Origin: Bradysia coprophila
Taxonomy: Eukaryota > Arthropoda > Insecta > Diptera > Sciaridae
Assembly (NCBI RefSeq): GCF_014529535.1
Contig: NW_023504022.1
Coordinates: 6,499,132 to 6,563,131, forward strand
DNA: 64,000 bases
Direction: 5' to 3'
In this document: positions 49,145 to 60,460 of the stretch, one piece after another
How the letters are laid out: the number at the start of each line of letters is the position of its first letter
Position numbering within the stretch: the stretch's first letter is position 1
Made by a program: the position numbers and the translations under genes
The notes under the pieces: generated by a model
Told to the model about the DNA's origin: nothing
Databases searched by the model: none
The model's input: only the letters and a program-made list of their open reading frames with translations

Positions 49145-52100
49145 TTAGGCCTGTTCTTGAGGTAGACTCTGTAAAATGACCTTCCGCTTTGCATCGTACA
49201 CAAAATTGTTCGTTTTAAACAAGCCGCTGTCGTAAAAGTCTTTCAGATTGAAAATGTTGATCTGCTTGGCACGTTCGATGAGATCCTTTTCCATAATTTC
49301 CACATGCGTTGCTTGCGGACCTTCCTTGCACCGGATATAGGCCAACTGGTCCAGCGTAAGTTGACGCAGTATGAAGAACAACAATTCGGAATGGTCCTTT
49401 TGGAAGGCGAGATATTTTTGGAACGTCTGCAAAACGGAAAATAATTTTCATTGATCGGTGAAACGACCGGACATCCCCAACCACCACTTACCGCTCTCAT
49501 CTTCTTCATTACACTGAACTTTTGTGCCTCAATGAAACTTTCCAGCATCATGCGAATGGCCATGTTGACATCAGTATCTTGTACGGAATCGCGTAAATGT
49601 ATCCGAGCATGGGCCTCAGCCATACGAATGACACTTTCGATGTGACGAACGGTAATGGGTAAACTGCCGGTAGACATTGACTCTTGACGAAGCTGAGAGT
49701 ACATGTTGGCGATTTTGTCCTGGTCCATGTTCTGAAAAGTAGATTGGTCACCGTCGTTAATTCATTTCCGATCAGTCAGATGTACTCAACCGTTACAACT
49801 TACCGTGAGCTTTGGCCGAACGTTGACCTTTGAATAGACGATAAACTTTTTGAGCAATTCTTGTGGAATATCCAAATCGGTAAGCGACTCCGATGGCTCG
49901 TGTACCTCCTTCGATGGATGGTGACGAATGTGCGAGCTTATGACGAATTTTGCCAATTTTTGATCCTGCATCGGATCGTATTCGTCTTTAACGACGCAGA
50001 GAATATCGAAACGCGACAGAATCGGCTCCGACAGATTGACATTTTCGGAGAAGGTCATACTCGGATCGTACCGTCCACCGATGGGATTAGCCGCTGCAAT
50101 GACTGCACATCTTGCCTGCAACGATGTGACCAGACCGGCTTTCGAAATCGATATGGACTGCTGTTCCATTGCCTCGTGAATTGATGTTCGATCTTGGTCA
50201 TTCATCTTGTCGAATTCGTCGATTAAGCAGACTCCTTGATCGGCGAGTACCAGTGCGCCTGCTTCGAGAGTCCATTCTCTTGAAACTTGATTTCGCCGTA
50301 CATAGGCCGTCAGACCAACGGCACTAGCTCCCTGGCCAGTCGTAAACACAGCTCTTGGCGCAATTTTTTCGGTATATTTCAGGAACTGTGACTTAGCCGT
50401 GCCCGGATCACCACAGATCAGCATATTGATGTCACCGCGAACTTTGTGTTTGTCGCCCGGATTTTTCGCCTCACCTCCGAATAGAGTTAGTGCCAATGCA
50501 CGCTTGATGAAATCATGACCGTAAATGGATGGAGCGATGCTGGCAATCACTCGGTCCATGATTCGTGGATCCTTGCTGAGTCTTTGAATGGTGGCAACGT
50601 CTTCGTCAGTCAGAGAGCTCACAACATGTTTGCTATTCTTGACGATCATATGATTGACCATAATGACGGTTGCGAACACGGGGAAACCTTGATCGGTGTT
50701 CAACGAACCATCGTAGTTGTTCGAATACACGCCGGTTATCTCGACTTCATCACCGGGTTTGCATTGATCGCACAGATCGGCCAATAGAATGCAATCCTTG
50801 CTGCGTGGAATTCGACCAGCTGTGGAAAGAGAGTTTGAGTGACGGGTCAATCGACAGGGAATTTGAGTAAATGTAGTCTTTCGAGTAAGTCTTTGCTAGA
50901 CTTGCTCACCTGGAATTCTGCCAGGAGACTCTTGTAAAGTAATTTTCTGATAGTTTCGGTACAGCGTTTGTTCCATGTTGATCTGTTGGGGAAGTTGAGG
51001 TTAAAATTCTGCTACGAACACTTGGCGCCGCCTCGAGAACTTTAAAGTTGCAAAGGGTCGGCTTGCCATTTTAATAGAGGAATATCACTCACCGAAAACG
51101 GTCCGCTACTCTGACACTCTGGACACGAGCCCGGTTTCGTTTCGGCATTTTGCGATTGAACAAACGGACCCAATACGTAGCCGCACTTAACGCAATCATA
51201 TTTCACCACCGACAATTGTGGCAACACGCCTGTTGTTGCAGTCACAACGCCAGAAGTGCGAATCAATTGATTCAAATGTATCTTCCGGAACGTTCGCAGT
51301 TCCTCGATCAACGGCAGGTCGGAGATTCGCACGAAAATGTCGCTGGTAACTCGTTCGTACGTTGGGAAAATGGTCAACACCAATTCCTTGGCTGCTTTGT
51401 CGAATATTTCGAGCATTTGAAATGGAGCATCCGGCAGAAAATAGGCCAAAGATGCGTCTTTGTTCGCCAGGTCGGTGTAGGCAACGACAAAACTTGACTG
51501 ATTCTGCTCACACATTCGACGAATAGAGTCCCGATAGATGTACTGTCCTTTATCGTCGACAAACGATCGCAAAAAGCTCTTGAATCGATTAGCGATTTCG
51601 GTGCGTGGGCCCAACATCGACACCCACTCTTTGGTCGAATGTCCCTTTGTGTCTTCCAAATTTTCGATCGATTCGATCATATCCTGATCTTCTGTTTCCA
51701 ATTCGGCTGCCTTTTCAGCTGCACGACGCTTTGCTCTAGGTATTTCATCGTCAGGGTCGCTTTTGTCATAGATGAGATCTCGGTCGTCACGATGTATCCC
51801 CAGTGCACGATCTCTACGCCTCATCTCGGCTTCAGCTGCAGCACGATCCGCCTGAGACAGATCGCTGTATACTTCTTCATCCAGCATGGTCTCGTCATAG
51901 TGATCAAGTTCTGGCCGCGGGCGATAATCACTGAAAGTAAATCACACACATTAAGACCGCAGTCCAGTTGGCAGAGCCAGCAAATATTTTTTTTTTACTT
52001 TTCCATATTATCGCCAAACAGTTCTTCGCCCTCATCTTCCTCATCGTGTATTTCACCAGCGGTGGTATCACCCAAAATTTCATCCTCATGATCGAATGGC

Positions 52101-52350
52101 TCAAAGTCTTCGACTGGGGAAGTCATTAATGAACGCAGGTTGCCGCGTCGATCACTTTCGCTGCCGTTGGCACGAATGGGGGAACTATCATTGTTCTACA
52201 GGTTGGGGTAAATGAATTAGTTTTGACTTTTTTGACTTAACATTTGTTTTCAATGGAAAATCTTCAATGCGCTGTCTTAACCGACACACTCATCGGTTCC
52301 AATGTTTTGAATTACTTTTCCGTTTCTGCGACTTTAAGACTTACCGACAT
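49145..52350 (-). CDS. Mcm2: DNA replication licensing factor MCM2
   Basis: Seven exons join in frame: 52345-52350, 51999-52195, 51093-51930, 50910-50982, 49804-50819, 49492-49731 and 49145-49426, giving 883 residues, close to fly Mcm2. The first coding exon is only six bases (ATGTCG). The N-terminal tail is acidic ([11 protein letters not shown]), the histone-chaperone part of MCM2. A C4 zinc finger (CVKC...CPEC) ends exon 3. The AAA+ core has Walker [10 protein letters not shown] at about residue 508, Walker [10 protein letters not shown] at about 570, and the arginine finger SRFD at about 640. The C-terminus carries the winged-helix-like region. MCM2 is one subunit of the MCM2-7 replicative helicase loaded at origins in G1. 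The gene is convergent with the Ly6 gene, and an E2F site lies upstream. Confidence 0.98.
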
Positions 52351-52480
52351 TGTTCTGGTAGGTAATTGTTGTCCTTGTGAGATATCACCAAACTTGAGAG
52401 CCTTAACCACTCCAAACTGTTAGAATTTTGCAAATAAACGGACTTGGGAAACACAAACAAGAATCACCGAGTTTCACAAC

Positions 52481-52494
52481 TTTTTGGCGCAAAA
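52481..52494. promoter_or_regulatory. E2F-binding site upstream of Mcm2
   Basis: TTTTTGGCGCAAAA lies about 131 bp upstream of the Mcm2 ATG. It contains TTTGGCGC in one orientation and TTTTGCGC in the other, both matching the E2F consensus TTTSSCGC. MCM genes are classical E2F/DP targets, so position and sequence agree. Confidence 0.75.
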
Positions 52495-52650
52495 TTCAAT
52501 GACAAGAGCAAGCGGACATAGTTCACATTAAATTTTACAGTTCTCGGTGTGCGTTCAACTATCATCAAAATTTGAAATTTGAAGATGGTTGACTAGAGTT
52601 ACATTCATTTCGACTCTCTCATTTCCTCTTTCTTTGGACGTGGATCAAAC

Positions 52651-52913
52651 CAAGGTAAATATAGTGAGGAGGTAATGCCATATACAACCGAATCAGATGT
52701 GCAGTGGCACGAAAGTTTGCAATAAACGCCATCTCTCCCTGTCTTTAAAATTACAAAATTGCTTAGAAACCTGGGCCATCTGTTTTGTGATAGGCACAAC
52801 ATTTTGTGAAACACAAGTAAATCTTAGTCAACCATTTTAAAAAAGATGTCAGTGGCAACGAACTATTGTGCTAGGCCGCGCATGGCGTTAACTCCGCCCA
52901 TATATTTACCTTG
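52651..52913. mobile_element. 263-bp hAT-type MITE with 8-bp target duplication
   Basis: The ends CAAGGTAAATATA and TATATTTACCTTG are perfect inverted repeats, and similarity continues inward with mismatches to GCCAT. Exact 8-bp direct repeats GATCAAAC flank the element at 52643-52650 and 52914-52921. Length and duplication size point to the hAT superfamily. It has no coding capacity. Confidence 0.88.
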
Positions 52914-52921
52914 GATCAAAC

Positions 52922-53366
52922 CAAAGCATCGAAAATCTGAAGTTCATTGTATGAAAATGACGCTACGAAAGACCTCTGCACTTTATATTTTGAATTTCGA
53001 CCGCACTTACGGCGTGAATTTGTTTGGAAAAATTGTGCATCTACCCTTCTATTAGATAGGTTCCAAATAACTGTAAACCCGAACTTTGACAACGCGACGA
53101 TTTCATCCACAGCAACATAACCTACGTGATTTTATTTACAAATGATGATGAGGTTATGTCTCTATGGATGAAATTTGACAATTCGTATGGCCCTAAGAGT
53201 AATTATACCATTTGTGCGACGAAATGTGGTCCCAACATTAGTTTGTATAAGATACACATTTCGTATAATTTTACATCAATACATGTGTGAGATGACGCTA
53301 TTTCGCTTTTGATAGTTCAATTTGCCCTCTTAATTAAGAGGGCAAACACACATTCCAATAAACATG
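52922..53366. other. Gene-free spacer
   Basis: No gene or clear repeat was recognised, apart from a small TTAATTAA-centred palindrome near 53333. Confidence 0.4.
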
Positions 53367-53831
53367 TTATGCCAAATACTGCGAAAGTTTGTATTTTCGG
53401 TCCTCAAATGGTGACCGAAAGTAAAAAAATTCAGGCCTTGGGCCAAAAGTAAATGTCACTGTCATCATTTTACTTTCGCCCCGTGGGCTTGCGTATTTGC
53501 GGGCCGAAAGTAAATGTCACTGTCATCATTTTACTTTCGGTCCTCATATGTCACGAAAGCACATGTTCACTTGATTGAAAGTACGCATTGAGTGTAGTGT
53601 TGTATTGACGAATAACCAAATGTTTTATTAGCAAGTGAATGTGTGTTTAATGAAATTTTATCTGTTAAATCATTTTTATTTTTATACCAGGGGGCTGCCG
53701 CCCCCTGGACCCCCGCGCTTTTCGTTTTTTTACAGTTTTTACATCAAATTTTGTTGAGAACTCAACAGTTTCATTAAATTTATGTTTTGTTTCGGACCGA
53801 AAATACAAATCTTCCGCAGTATTTGGCATAA
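53367..53831. mobile_element. 465-bp MITE with ~37-bp terminal inverted repeats and GC-rich hairpin, copy 2
   Basis: The left end TTATGCCAAATACTGCGAAA is inverted at the right (CCGCAGTATTTGGCATAA) and the similarity runs on through GTATTTTCGGTCC. The interior has CCGAAAGTAAA words in several copies and, at 53687-53718, the reverse complement of the 32-bp GC-rich block seen at 26071-26102. No clean target duplication was found. Confidence 0.8.
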
Positions 53832-53845
53832 AAAATAGTATGCAT

Positions 53846-53930
53846 CACTCGTGTGATTGCCGCCCTTGCCTGCGGCGCGGGCTGCAAACTTCACACGTTT
53901 GAATTTTTTTACTTTCGCCCCTTGTTATGC
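53846..53930. repeat. GC-rich module next to TTTGAATTTTTTTACTTTCG, copy 2
   Basis: ATTGCCGCCCTTGCCTGCGG then GCGCGGGCTGCAAACTTC and TTTGAATTTTTTTACTTTCG form the reverse complement of a diverged version of the 25866-25965 module. At both loci this module adjoins the element with the GC-rich hairpin, in the same relative order. Confidence 0.6.
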
Positions 53931-54336
53931 AAAATACTATTTCGTATTTCATGTTGGGACAGTGCCGCTTTTAGCTTTTTGGCGCCATCGGGCAATTGGA
54001 AAAATAGGCGCCAATTTAGTAAAGCTAAATTTTTTTTAAGGACCTCCACTTCGGGCGCCACGGGCATTTTCCCATTTGGCCCATATGGAAAAGGCGGCAC
54101 TTTGTTGGGACCACATATTTTACGTAACCTATAGACATATGTATATTTTAGATAAATTCGTGTGGCAGTGGCCCCGTGTATAGTTCAATAATAATAGACA
54201 GATTTAAAAAAATTATTTCACCTGGAAGTCGTGATCCGTAATTTCTCTGTTTTGCTGTGTTTGCATTACCTTCAGTGTAATACTTTGATGTGCGTGACCT
54301 GCCCAAAGTTTACAGCCTTGATACTTACTGTATATG
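53931..54336. other. Gene-free spacer
   Basis: No gene was recognised; overlapping short frames on both strands (53853-54134) come from the repeat module and have no domain. Confidence 0.4.
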
Positions 54337-54346
54337 CGAAAGCTAC

Positions 54347-54436
54347 GTAGCTTTCGCAAGTTTGACATTTTTTAAATAATTGTAAAATTCAGACCTTTTA
54401 CAATTATTTAAAAAATGTCAAACTTGCGAAAGCTAC
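54347..54436. repeat. Perfect 41-bp hairpin with 8-nt loop
   Basis: GTAGCTTTCGCAAGTTTGAC at 54347 opens an arm of 41 bp that is exactly inverted at 54396-54436, with the loop TTCAGACC. An extra inverted GCGAAAGCTAC lies just to the left (54336-54346). The perfect match implies very recent origin or conservation of the fold. Confidence 0.85.
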
Positions 54437-55580
54437 AAAAGAATTTTATGTGATACTCGCGTTGCTTTGTGTATCTACAGTTAGTTCCACCGGACTTACA
54501 GCTGAAGACCATTCAAATGTTTTTGGTTCTAAAAAAATGATAAAGGTTCGACTAGTCACTTTTGTTTGGCTCCTAAGTTGACAAGGATCAATTTTTCCAG
54601 AATTCTTTAGGCCAAATTTTTTGTGAATCAAAGCTTATATTGGAACCAAAAACCATTTAAACCGTCTACAACTAGCCCCCTGCCACACGATATAAGTAGT
54701 GTTGAACGTGTAGATGTTTGATAAATTCCATATAATTTGACAGATAACGTCACTACATTGGCATAAAGTATTGCAAGCTCAAAAACTTTGTGAACTTTGT
54801 ACCAAAAAGTGACTAATAAAAATTTTTTTTGAAATTTTTTGTAGGCCTGCTGAGAAAACCGAAAGTAAACTTTCGCCCCTCGAAATGGATATGTAATTAC
54901 TTTCGGTTCTCTTAGCAGGCCTACAAAACTCGATACGTCACACGGAAAAGTACTTTCGGAATTTCATGTTGCATGCGCCAAAAACCGTACTTTTCATGTC
55001 CTTGGACACCCTCAGCATGTAAAATCCATTACATAACTCGGGATACAAATGAAAAGTCTCGTTTTCGTATGTTTATTGACACCGGCTTCGCCTCGGATCA
55101 ACAAAATTCACACGAAAACTCTACTTTTCATCTTTTTATCCCTACAGTTATGTAAAATAATATAGGTTTCTTCCATCGTACGGTAAAAACGAATTTTGAC
55201 AGGCCGAAAACAACCGACCGTCATCCATAGAAGCAAACATAACCGCAACTTAAACAAATTTGTTCGTTAAAACTTCAAAGTGAGGTTGTGTTGGCTTCTC
55301 TGGGGATGACGATTGACATTTTGCAGGGCCTTGGAAGTGACCTATTTATTCGGTGTGCCGAAGCTGGGAATAGGTGATCACTGTTTCATCGACCCACGAC
55401 TGAAAAAAGTGAAAAATTGATATAATGTGGATGTTCACGCGGATGTTCAGCAAAATGAAAAGGGAACGATATCTCAATAGATGTTGATCTTGATGTTGGT
55501 GATGTTGGTTCAGTTGGTAAGAGTGCACGGTGATTGACAGAAGGATAAGCTGTAGGTTTTGTTTTGATATTTTAACTGCA
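54437..55580. other. Gene-free stretch before the zinc-ribbon gene
   Basis: It contains the tiny inverted repeat at 54836-54930 (listed separately). No other gene was recognised; the promoter of the gene starting at 55581 must be at the right end. Confidence 0.4.
54836..54930. mobile_element. ~95-bp miniature inverted-repeat element
   Basis: TTTTTGTAGGCCTGCTGAGA and its reverse complement (TCTTAGCAGGCCTACAAAA) form about 32-bp ends that continue into ACCGAAAGTAA, enclosing only about 30 bp. The end sequence again includes the GAAAGTAA word common in this cluster. Confidence 0.65.
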
Positions 55581-56475
55581 ATGTCTTCGGAATTGCTGTT
55601 ACAAACTCTACAACATTTGTCCCAAGCGGCAACAGTAGTAGACGGTGATAGTAGGACAAACAAATTACTCAACTGCTACTACTTGTAAGTTGTTGACAAG
55701 AAATTGTGATTCGCCAAATTTATCATCTCGTTGCAACCAGGTCGAGAATTCAAACTTTAGCAGCAGCTGAGAACGTTTCGATAGAATCGCCGAATTCTTC
55801 ATGCCGAAAATGTATCACATCGTTCAGAGACAGCAGAAACTTTTCACTTTCGATCAAAGCTCGTAAGGTTCGCAAAGCAAAATACAAGAAATTGGCAACC
55901 AATGCGGAATGTAAGAGCAATGGCACTAAATTCAAAAAGAAGTTGGGACGGAAGTACAGCCGATTGGTTTATAACGTCGCCGTAAGTTTGTGCTTTTGTG
56001 CATTTGAGTGCATGGCAATTGATTTTTCGATTTGATTCCACAGGAAATTACCTGCAAATTATGTCATTCAACGAGCAGATCGAGCATCCGATTTGAAGAC
56101 AAAGACAAATCGAAACCAAAGTCCATCGAACCTCCGATAGTTCAATTATCGGCATTGGAATTGGTGAATCCTAAGAAGCGGAAACGGGACAAAAACGCTG
56201 GTTTGATACTGAAAGATACCACAGCATCAGGATCGAAAAATGTAACTGCACCACAACCGAAAGTCATTCAACCGATCAAAGTTCCACTAGCATCACCAAA
56301 GGCGAATAAGGCCAAGAAATCGAAGAATTTTCCAGCCGAAAAGAAAGCGAAAAATGTATCGGCAGCACAGAAGCAAAGGAAGGGCATTCTGTTGTTGGCG
56401 AATGTGTTGAAAATGAACGAACAGAAACAGCAAAACAGTGGCACCCAGTCAATGTTGAGCAAAATGTTTAAGTGA
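55581..56475 (+). CDS. Zinc-ribbon protein of the RPP21 / C18orf21 (RMP24, UPF0711) type
   Basis: Three exons, 55581-55684, 55741-55981 and 56044-56475, give 258 residues with good splice sites. The N-terminal 50 residues are helical (ELLLQTLQHLSQAATVV...NKLLNCYYLSRIQTLAAAEN). Two cysteine pairs, CRKC at about 56-59 and CKLC at about 119-122, are separated by a basic stretch, as in the zinc ribbon of RNase P/MRP subunits. The pattern around the second pair (ITCKLCHSTSRSSIRF) and the short helical C-terminus (SMLSKMFK) resemble human C18orf21, reported as an RNase MRP subunit, better than RPP21. The C-terminal half is Lys-rich. A role in RNase MRP or P (rRNA or tRNA processing) is inferred. 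A possible AATAAA lies at 56817. Confidence 0.72.
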
Positions 56476-57220
56476 CTTGCGGGGTAGGTAAATTAAACTT
56501 CGACTTGTTTGTGATATCAAACCAAAAATGTTTTTATTTTAAATTAACACGTTGGATTCACGGCACCGTCGTGGAAGTGAATCTAATCCAGTGGTATCTG
56601 TTTCTCAACAATCTGAAAGGAGAAATTTTATCAATTTTTTTGTCGTATTTTGTCACGGGATCTTCAATCTGTTCACATGCAAAATTGTTAGCTCGATGGG
56701 CATTCGAAGGATGAGTGTAATTGATGAATAATAAGCGAAACCAAATTAAGCGTAAGAAATGTAGCCATCGACATTACGGGGCAAAATTCCTTAATTGTAC
56801 AAGTCAAGCAGCAAATAATAAACAAAACCCAGTCGTTTCGGCTACATTTAAAGTAAAGTAATTTTACATTCGAATTTAACTGCAAGCAGCACAAGATCAT
56901 TAATCTTGCGGCATATATGAAGCAATCCAGTGTCCCGTGTCTAGGGCTTATTGTTCGAAAGTTTGTAAGAATTTGTAATAAGTTTAAGAATTTTTTGGGA
57001 AACATTTTGTTAATTCTTAAATCGACTTCCTCAAATTCTTTAAAATTCTCTTTAAGAAAGGAGAAAGGAACTCTTGAGAACTTGAAAGATTTTAAGAATA
57101 TTTCTGAAATAATTCTTAGAAATATGGAAAATTGGAACTTTCAACTCTCATAGCTCGGCTCAGAAGAAACTTTTCTTCGAAAATCTTTTTATAGCAAGTT
57201 ACTATCAGTATACCTATGAT
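56476..57220. other. Gene-free stretch, 3' flank and repeat-rich DNA
   Basis: After the zinc-ribbon gene, AAGAATTT- and TTAAGAAT-rich sequence starts near 56935. It may be one arm of a larger inverted-repeat element that encloses the foldback at 57221 and the MITE at 58027 (see findings). Confidence 0.4.
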
Positions 57221-57900
57221 AGTGTTCCAAAACGTTACTGCCACATTCATAAATCTATTTTTGACATCAGTACGTCACTTTGCGACCCCTTTATGTACCG
57301 AATTACCCTACAGTAACAGTAGACTTTCGAAAAACCAAGAAAAAAATTTCTTGGTTTTTTGGATTTTGGCGCCCATTTTCCCCGTGAGGGGATTGTAAAT
57401 TTTCCTTGTTAATTATAAAAATCTTAAGGACGTTGCAACTTGCATTGAGACACCTCAAGCACACTTCTTATGGTATTTTCTATGTTCCCCTGCCTCTCGC
57501 CTTCACTTACTACTGCAGAAATGTTAGAGACAACGATTTTATTTCGTGAGGCTTTTTTGAATTTTTTTGGTTATTGATGAAAATGTGGAATAAGAGATCT
57601 GTTTTACAGCCATTGGTGAGCAGGTAGGTTCGGGAACATAGAAAATACCATAAGGAGTATGCTTGAGGTGTCTCAATGCAAGTTGCAACGTCCTTAGGAT
57701 TTTTATATTTAACAAGGAAAATTTACAAACCCATCACGGTGAAAATGGGCTACAAAACCCAAAAAACCAAGAAATTTTTTTCTTGGTTTTTCGAAAGTTT
57801 ACTATTACTGTAGGGTAATTCGGTACATAAAGGGGTCGCAAAGTGACGTACTGGTGTCAAAAATAGATTTATGAGTGTGGCAGTGACGTTTTGGAACACT
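57221..57900. mobile_element. 680-bp foldback element, copy 2
   Basis: The arms match those of the copy at 23094-23773, starting AGTGTTCCAAAACGTTACTG, and the total length is identical. The central spacer is in the opposite orientation relative to the window. The two copies differ by a modest number of substitutions. No target duplication is obvious. Confidence 0.85.
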
Positions 57901-58026
57901 GTCGACGTCCATGTGATTTCTTGTGAATTTGTAGGAATTTTGTAGAGTTCACGCTGTAAGTCTGGGTGAATAAATGCATTGAAAAACAAATTTCAACGCA
58001 CTCTGATATGAGAATATCGTGTTTCA

Positions 58027-58181
58027 CAGGGCCTATTTTTAAGAATTTAGTTTTTTAAAAGTCTTACAAAATTCCTAACAAATCCTTAATTTGTAAATTC
58101 AGAAATTTAGGAATTTGATTTATTTTTTTAAAAGAATTTAAAAGAAATATTTCAGAATTAAATTCCTAAAAATAGGCTCTG
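58027..58181. mobile_element. 155-bp hAT-like MITE
   Basis: CAGGGCCTATTTTTAAGAAT at the left is inverted at the right as ATTCCTAAAAATAGGCTCTG. The flanking 8-bp words GTGTTTCA (58019-58026) and GTGAATCA (58182-58189) agree at six positions, consistent with an aged 8-bp target duplication. Confidence 0.7.
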
Positions 58182-58189
58182 GTGAATCA

Positions 58190-60460
58190 CTCATATTGGG
58201 CGGAGCGTCTGATTTGTGTTCGACATTTCAAATGTTGAATTTTCAGTGGACTTAGGGCGTGAATTGAATTGTCCTGAAGCTCCTAGACTTCTTACAAATT
58301 CTCAAATTTATCAATTTTTTGTGAATCTTAAGTAATGGTTGAAAATTTTGACGATTTTTAAAAATTTTAAGAAATTTTTCAAAAACAATTCTTAGAAATT
58401 CTTTTATTTTCAACGAATTTGGGAACAGAAAACTCCGAATAATTAGCCCTATTCGTGACTAACGAAACTTCAAATCAGAATAATAAATCAATCCACACTT
58501 TTCTTAGAGCATCTTGGACTCTTTTCAATGCAGTAGATGACATAAAAATTCATGAACGTTGGCTCTAAGAAATTTCCTGTAGATTTCGAACTATTCCAAG
58601 ACGAAAATTCGTTCATCACGATCGAACAGTTCATGGAATTCGCCATATAATACAAATTAAATTCCAAAATTCTAAAAATTCTTAAAAGTTCTAAAAATCT
58701 GTTAACTAATTATTTAGCCAACCAACGCTGATTCTATTTCGATGAAGAATGATAATCTTTTACCGAGAAACAGTGCCCTTGTACAATAGTCATTTACGTG
58801 ATATTGAGTCTATTAGGTTCGAAGGTGGCTTAAACATCTAATCTAATGTTTTAAGCTACTTTCAAGCCGCTTAAGAGCTCAGATCATGTAAAATTAATAC
58901 CTCCCATATATTTTGAAATTTGCTCGAAATTGGGTCCCACCACATACCTCACATGACAAATTATACATCCTTTGATCGGGAGGTGGAGCGTTTGGTAGCA
59001 TTTGAAATCCTAGGGTTTCAGCTTAGCGTTTAAAGTAATCTGGTGCTGTTTGAGGTGTTTATGGAATTTGTAAGGGTCTGTCAAAGTTCGCCGAAGGAGC
59101 AAAATTGGCAGTTTTTAGCAGATTTCATGAACTTAATCTTTTTTTAAAAAAATCGAAAAACTGGTTTTAATTTGTTTTTAGATCAAGCCTAGCGTTCCCA
59201 GTACTAGTCTCATTAAAAATTAAATTTACAAAAAAAAATTTGACGTAAAAAATTCGTCATGCAAAGGGGTCCAAATTTTCGATGAAAACTGAAACTAGTT
59301 GCCTCTGTTGCGGAACATCCAAAAACTTTTTCATCGTTAAAAGTTCGGAAACTGAACGTGTAACTATGAATTTTAAAAATTACTTAGCTTTCACCTCAGT
59401 TTTAAAGTATCATTTTTAAGAAAATTCGCAAGAACTGCAGGAAAAACGGAAAATTCTGGATTTTTTTTGCATAAAAAAAACTTTAAACCTTTAGCTTTCG
59501 TTTGAGCCCAATATTACCTGCGTAGCTTCGATAGCCGCTACACAGAAATTAATCAAAGTTACCTCTGCATCTAAAGCTTCACCCGGATGTATATGGCGCT
59601 AGAGGTCACTTTTCCAAACGCATATTTATCAATGGTGAAAATTTCACGCTTTTATACCAAAATGCACCAAAAAATGTATTTTGTTCAGCTAGTGAGCCCT
59701 ACTAATATTTTTCCCTTCAAGGGAATGCCTTGTCATATAAATAACAATTCGAGTGAAAATTTTGAAAAGTCGAGTTGTAAATTAAAAAAGCGTATTGACA
59801 TATAGGCGAAATCTTGTCAAATTTCGATGCCTCCCTCATATGTCAATAATTTACTATTACATGCTGAGTACGTTGAAACAAGTGCATGAATTATGAAGGG
59901 CACGGTTCACAACACATGTAGCATGTAAATCTCATATAGGTGGATTAGGATTACCTATTTTTTGTGATTCTTTTCTCTGAAGAAAAGAATGTTTAAACGG
60001 CAAATGGTCTAGCTACAATGATGCAAAATACTGGTTAACATAGCACATAGCGTAGGCCATACTTGTTTAGAAACAGGTGCAGGCAGAATATATCATTCTC
60101 AATCCAAATAGTCGTAGCATTGAATGAACCGTCAATAAAACAAAATCGTTAATCAATCATTCGGGTTTTACAGTTCCATCTTCTGTACTCTGCACCTTTA
60201 ATGTTTTTTCCGGACCTTTCAGTATTCCAATGGTCCGTTTCTACTTCAAGACATTTTTTTAAGCTCAATCCCAAAACGAAATCCACTCGTCAATTTCGAT
60301 AAAAAAAATGATTCTACGGTCTAGTTAGTAACATGTACGGTAGTGACGGTGGGAAATTTAAATTCGTTTTAAATGATCCAAATGCGAAAGAAAAACACAA
60401 AACACAAAAGTGGAAAATGTAACAAAATTTTCGGTTTTTTTCCTTTTGTTCTATGCAAAC
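58190..60460. other. Gene-free stretch and 3' region of LUBEL
   Basis: AT-rich with AAATTCTT and AAGAATTT words up to about 58455. Only short open frames are present. The last exon and 3' UTR of LUBEL must lie near 60250-60460, but its end could not be fixed. Confidence 0.4.

Noticed and set aside
59587-59805. 72-residue plus-strand open frame as a small gene
   Set aside because: No signal peptide, domain or codon-use signal; lies in AT-rich DNA with many chance frames.
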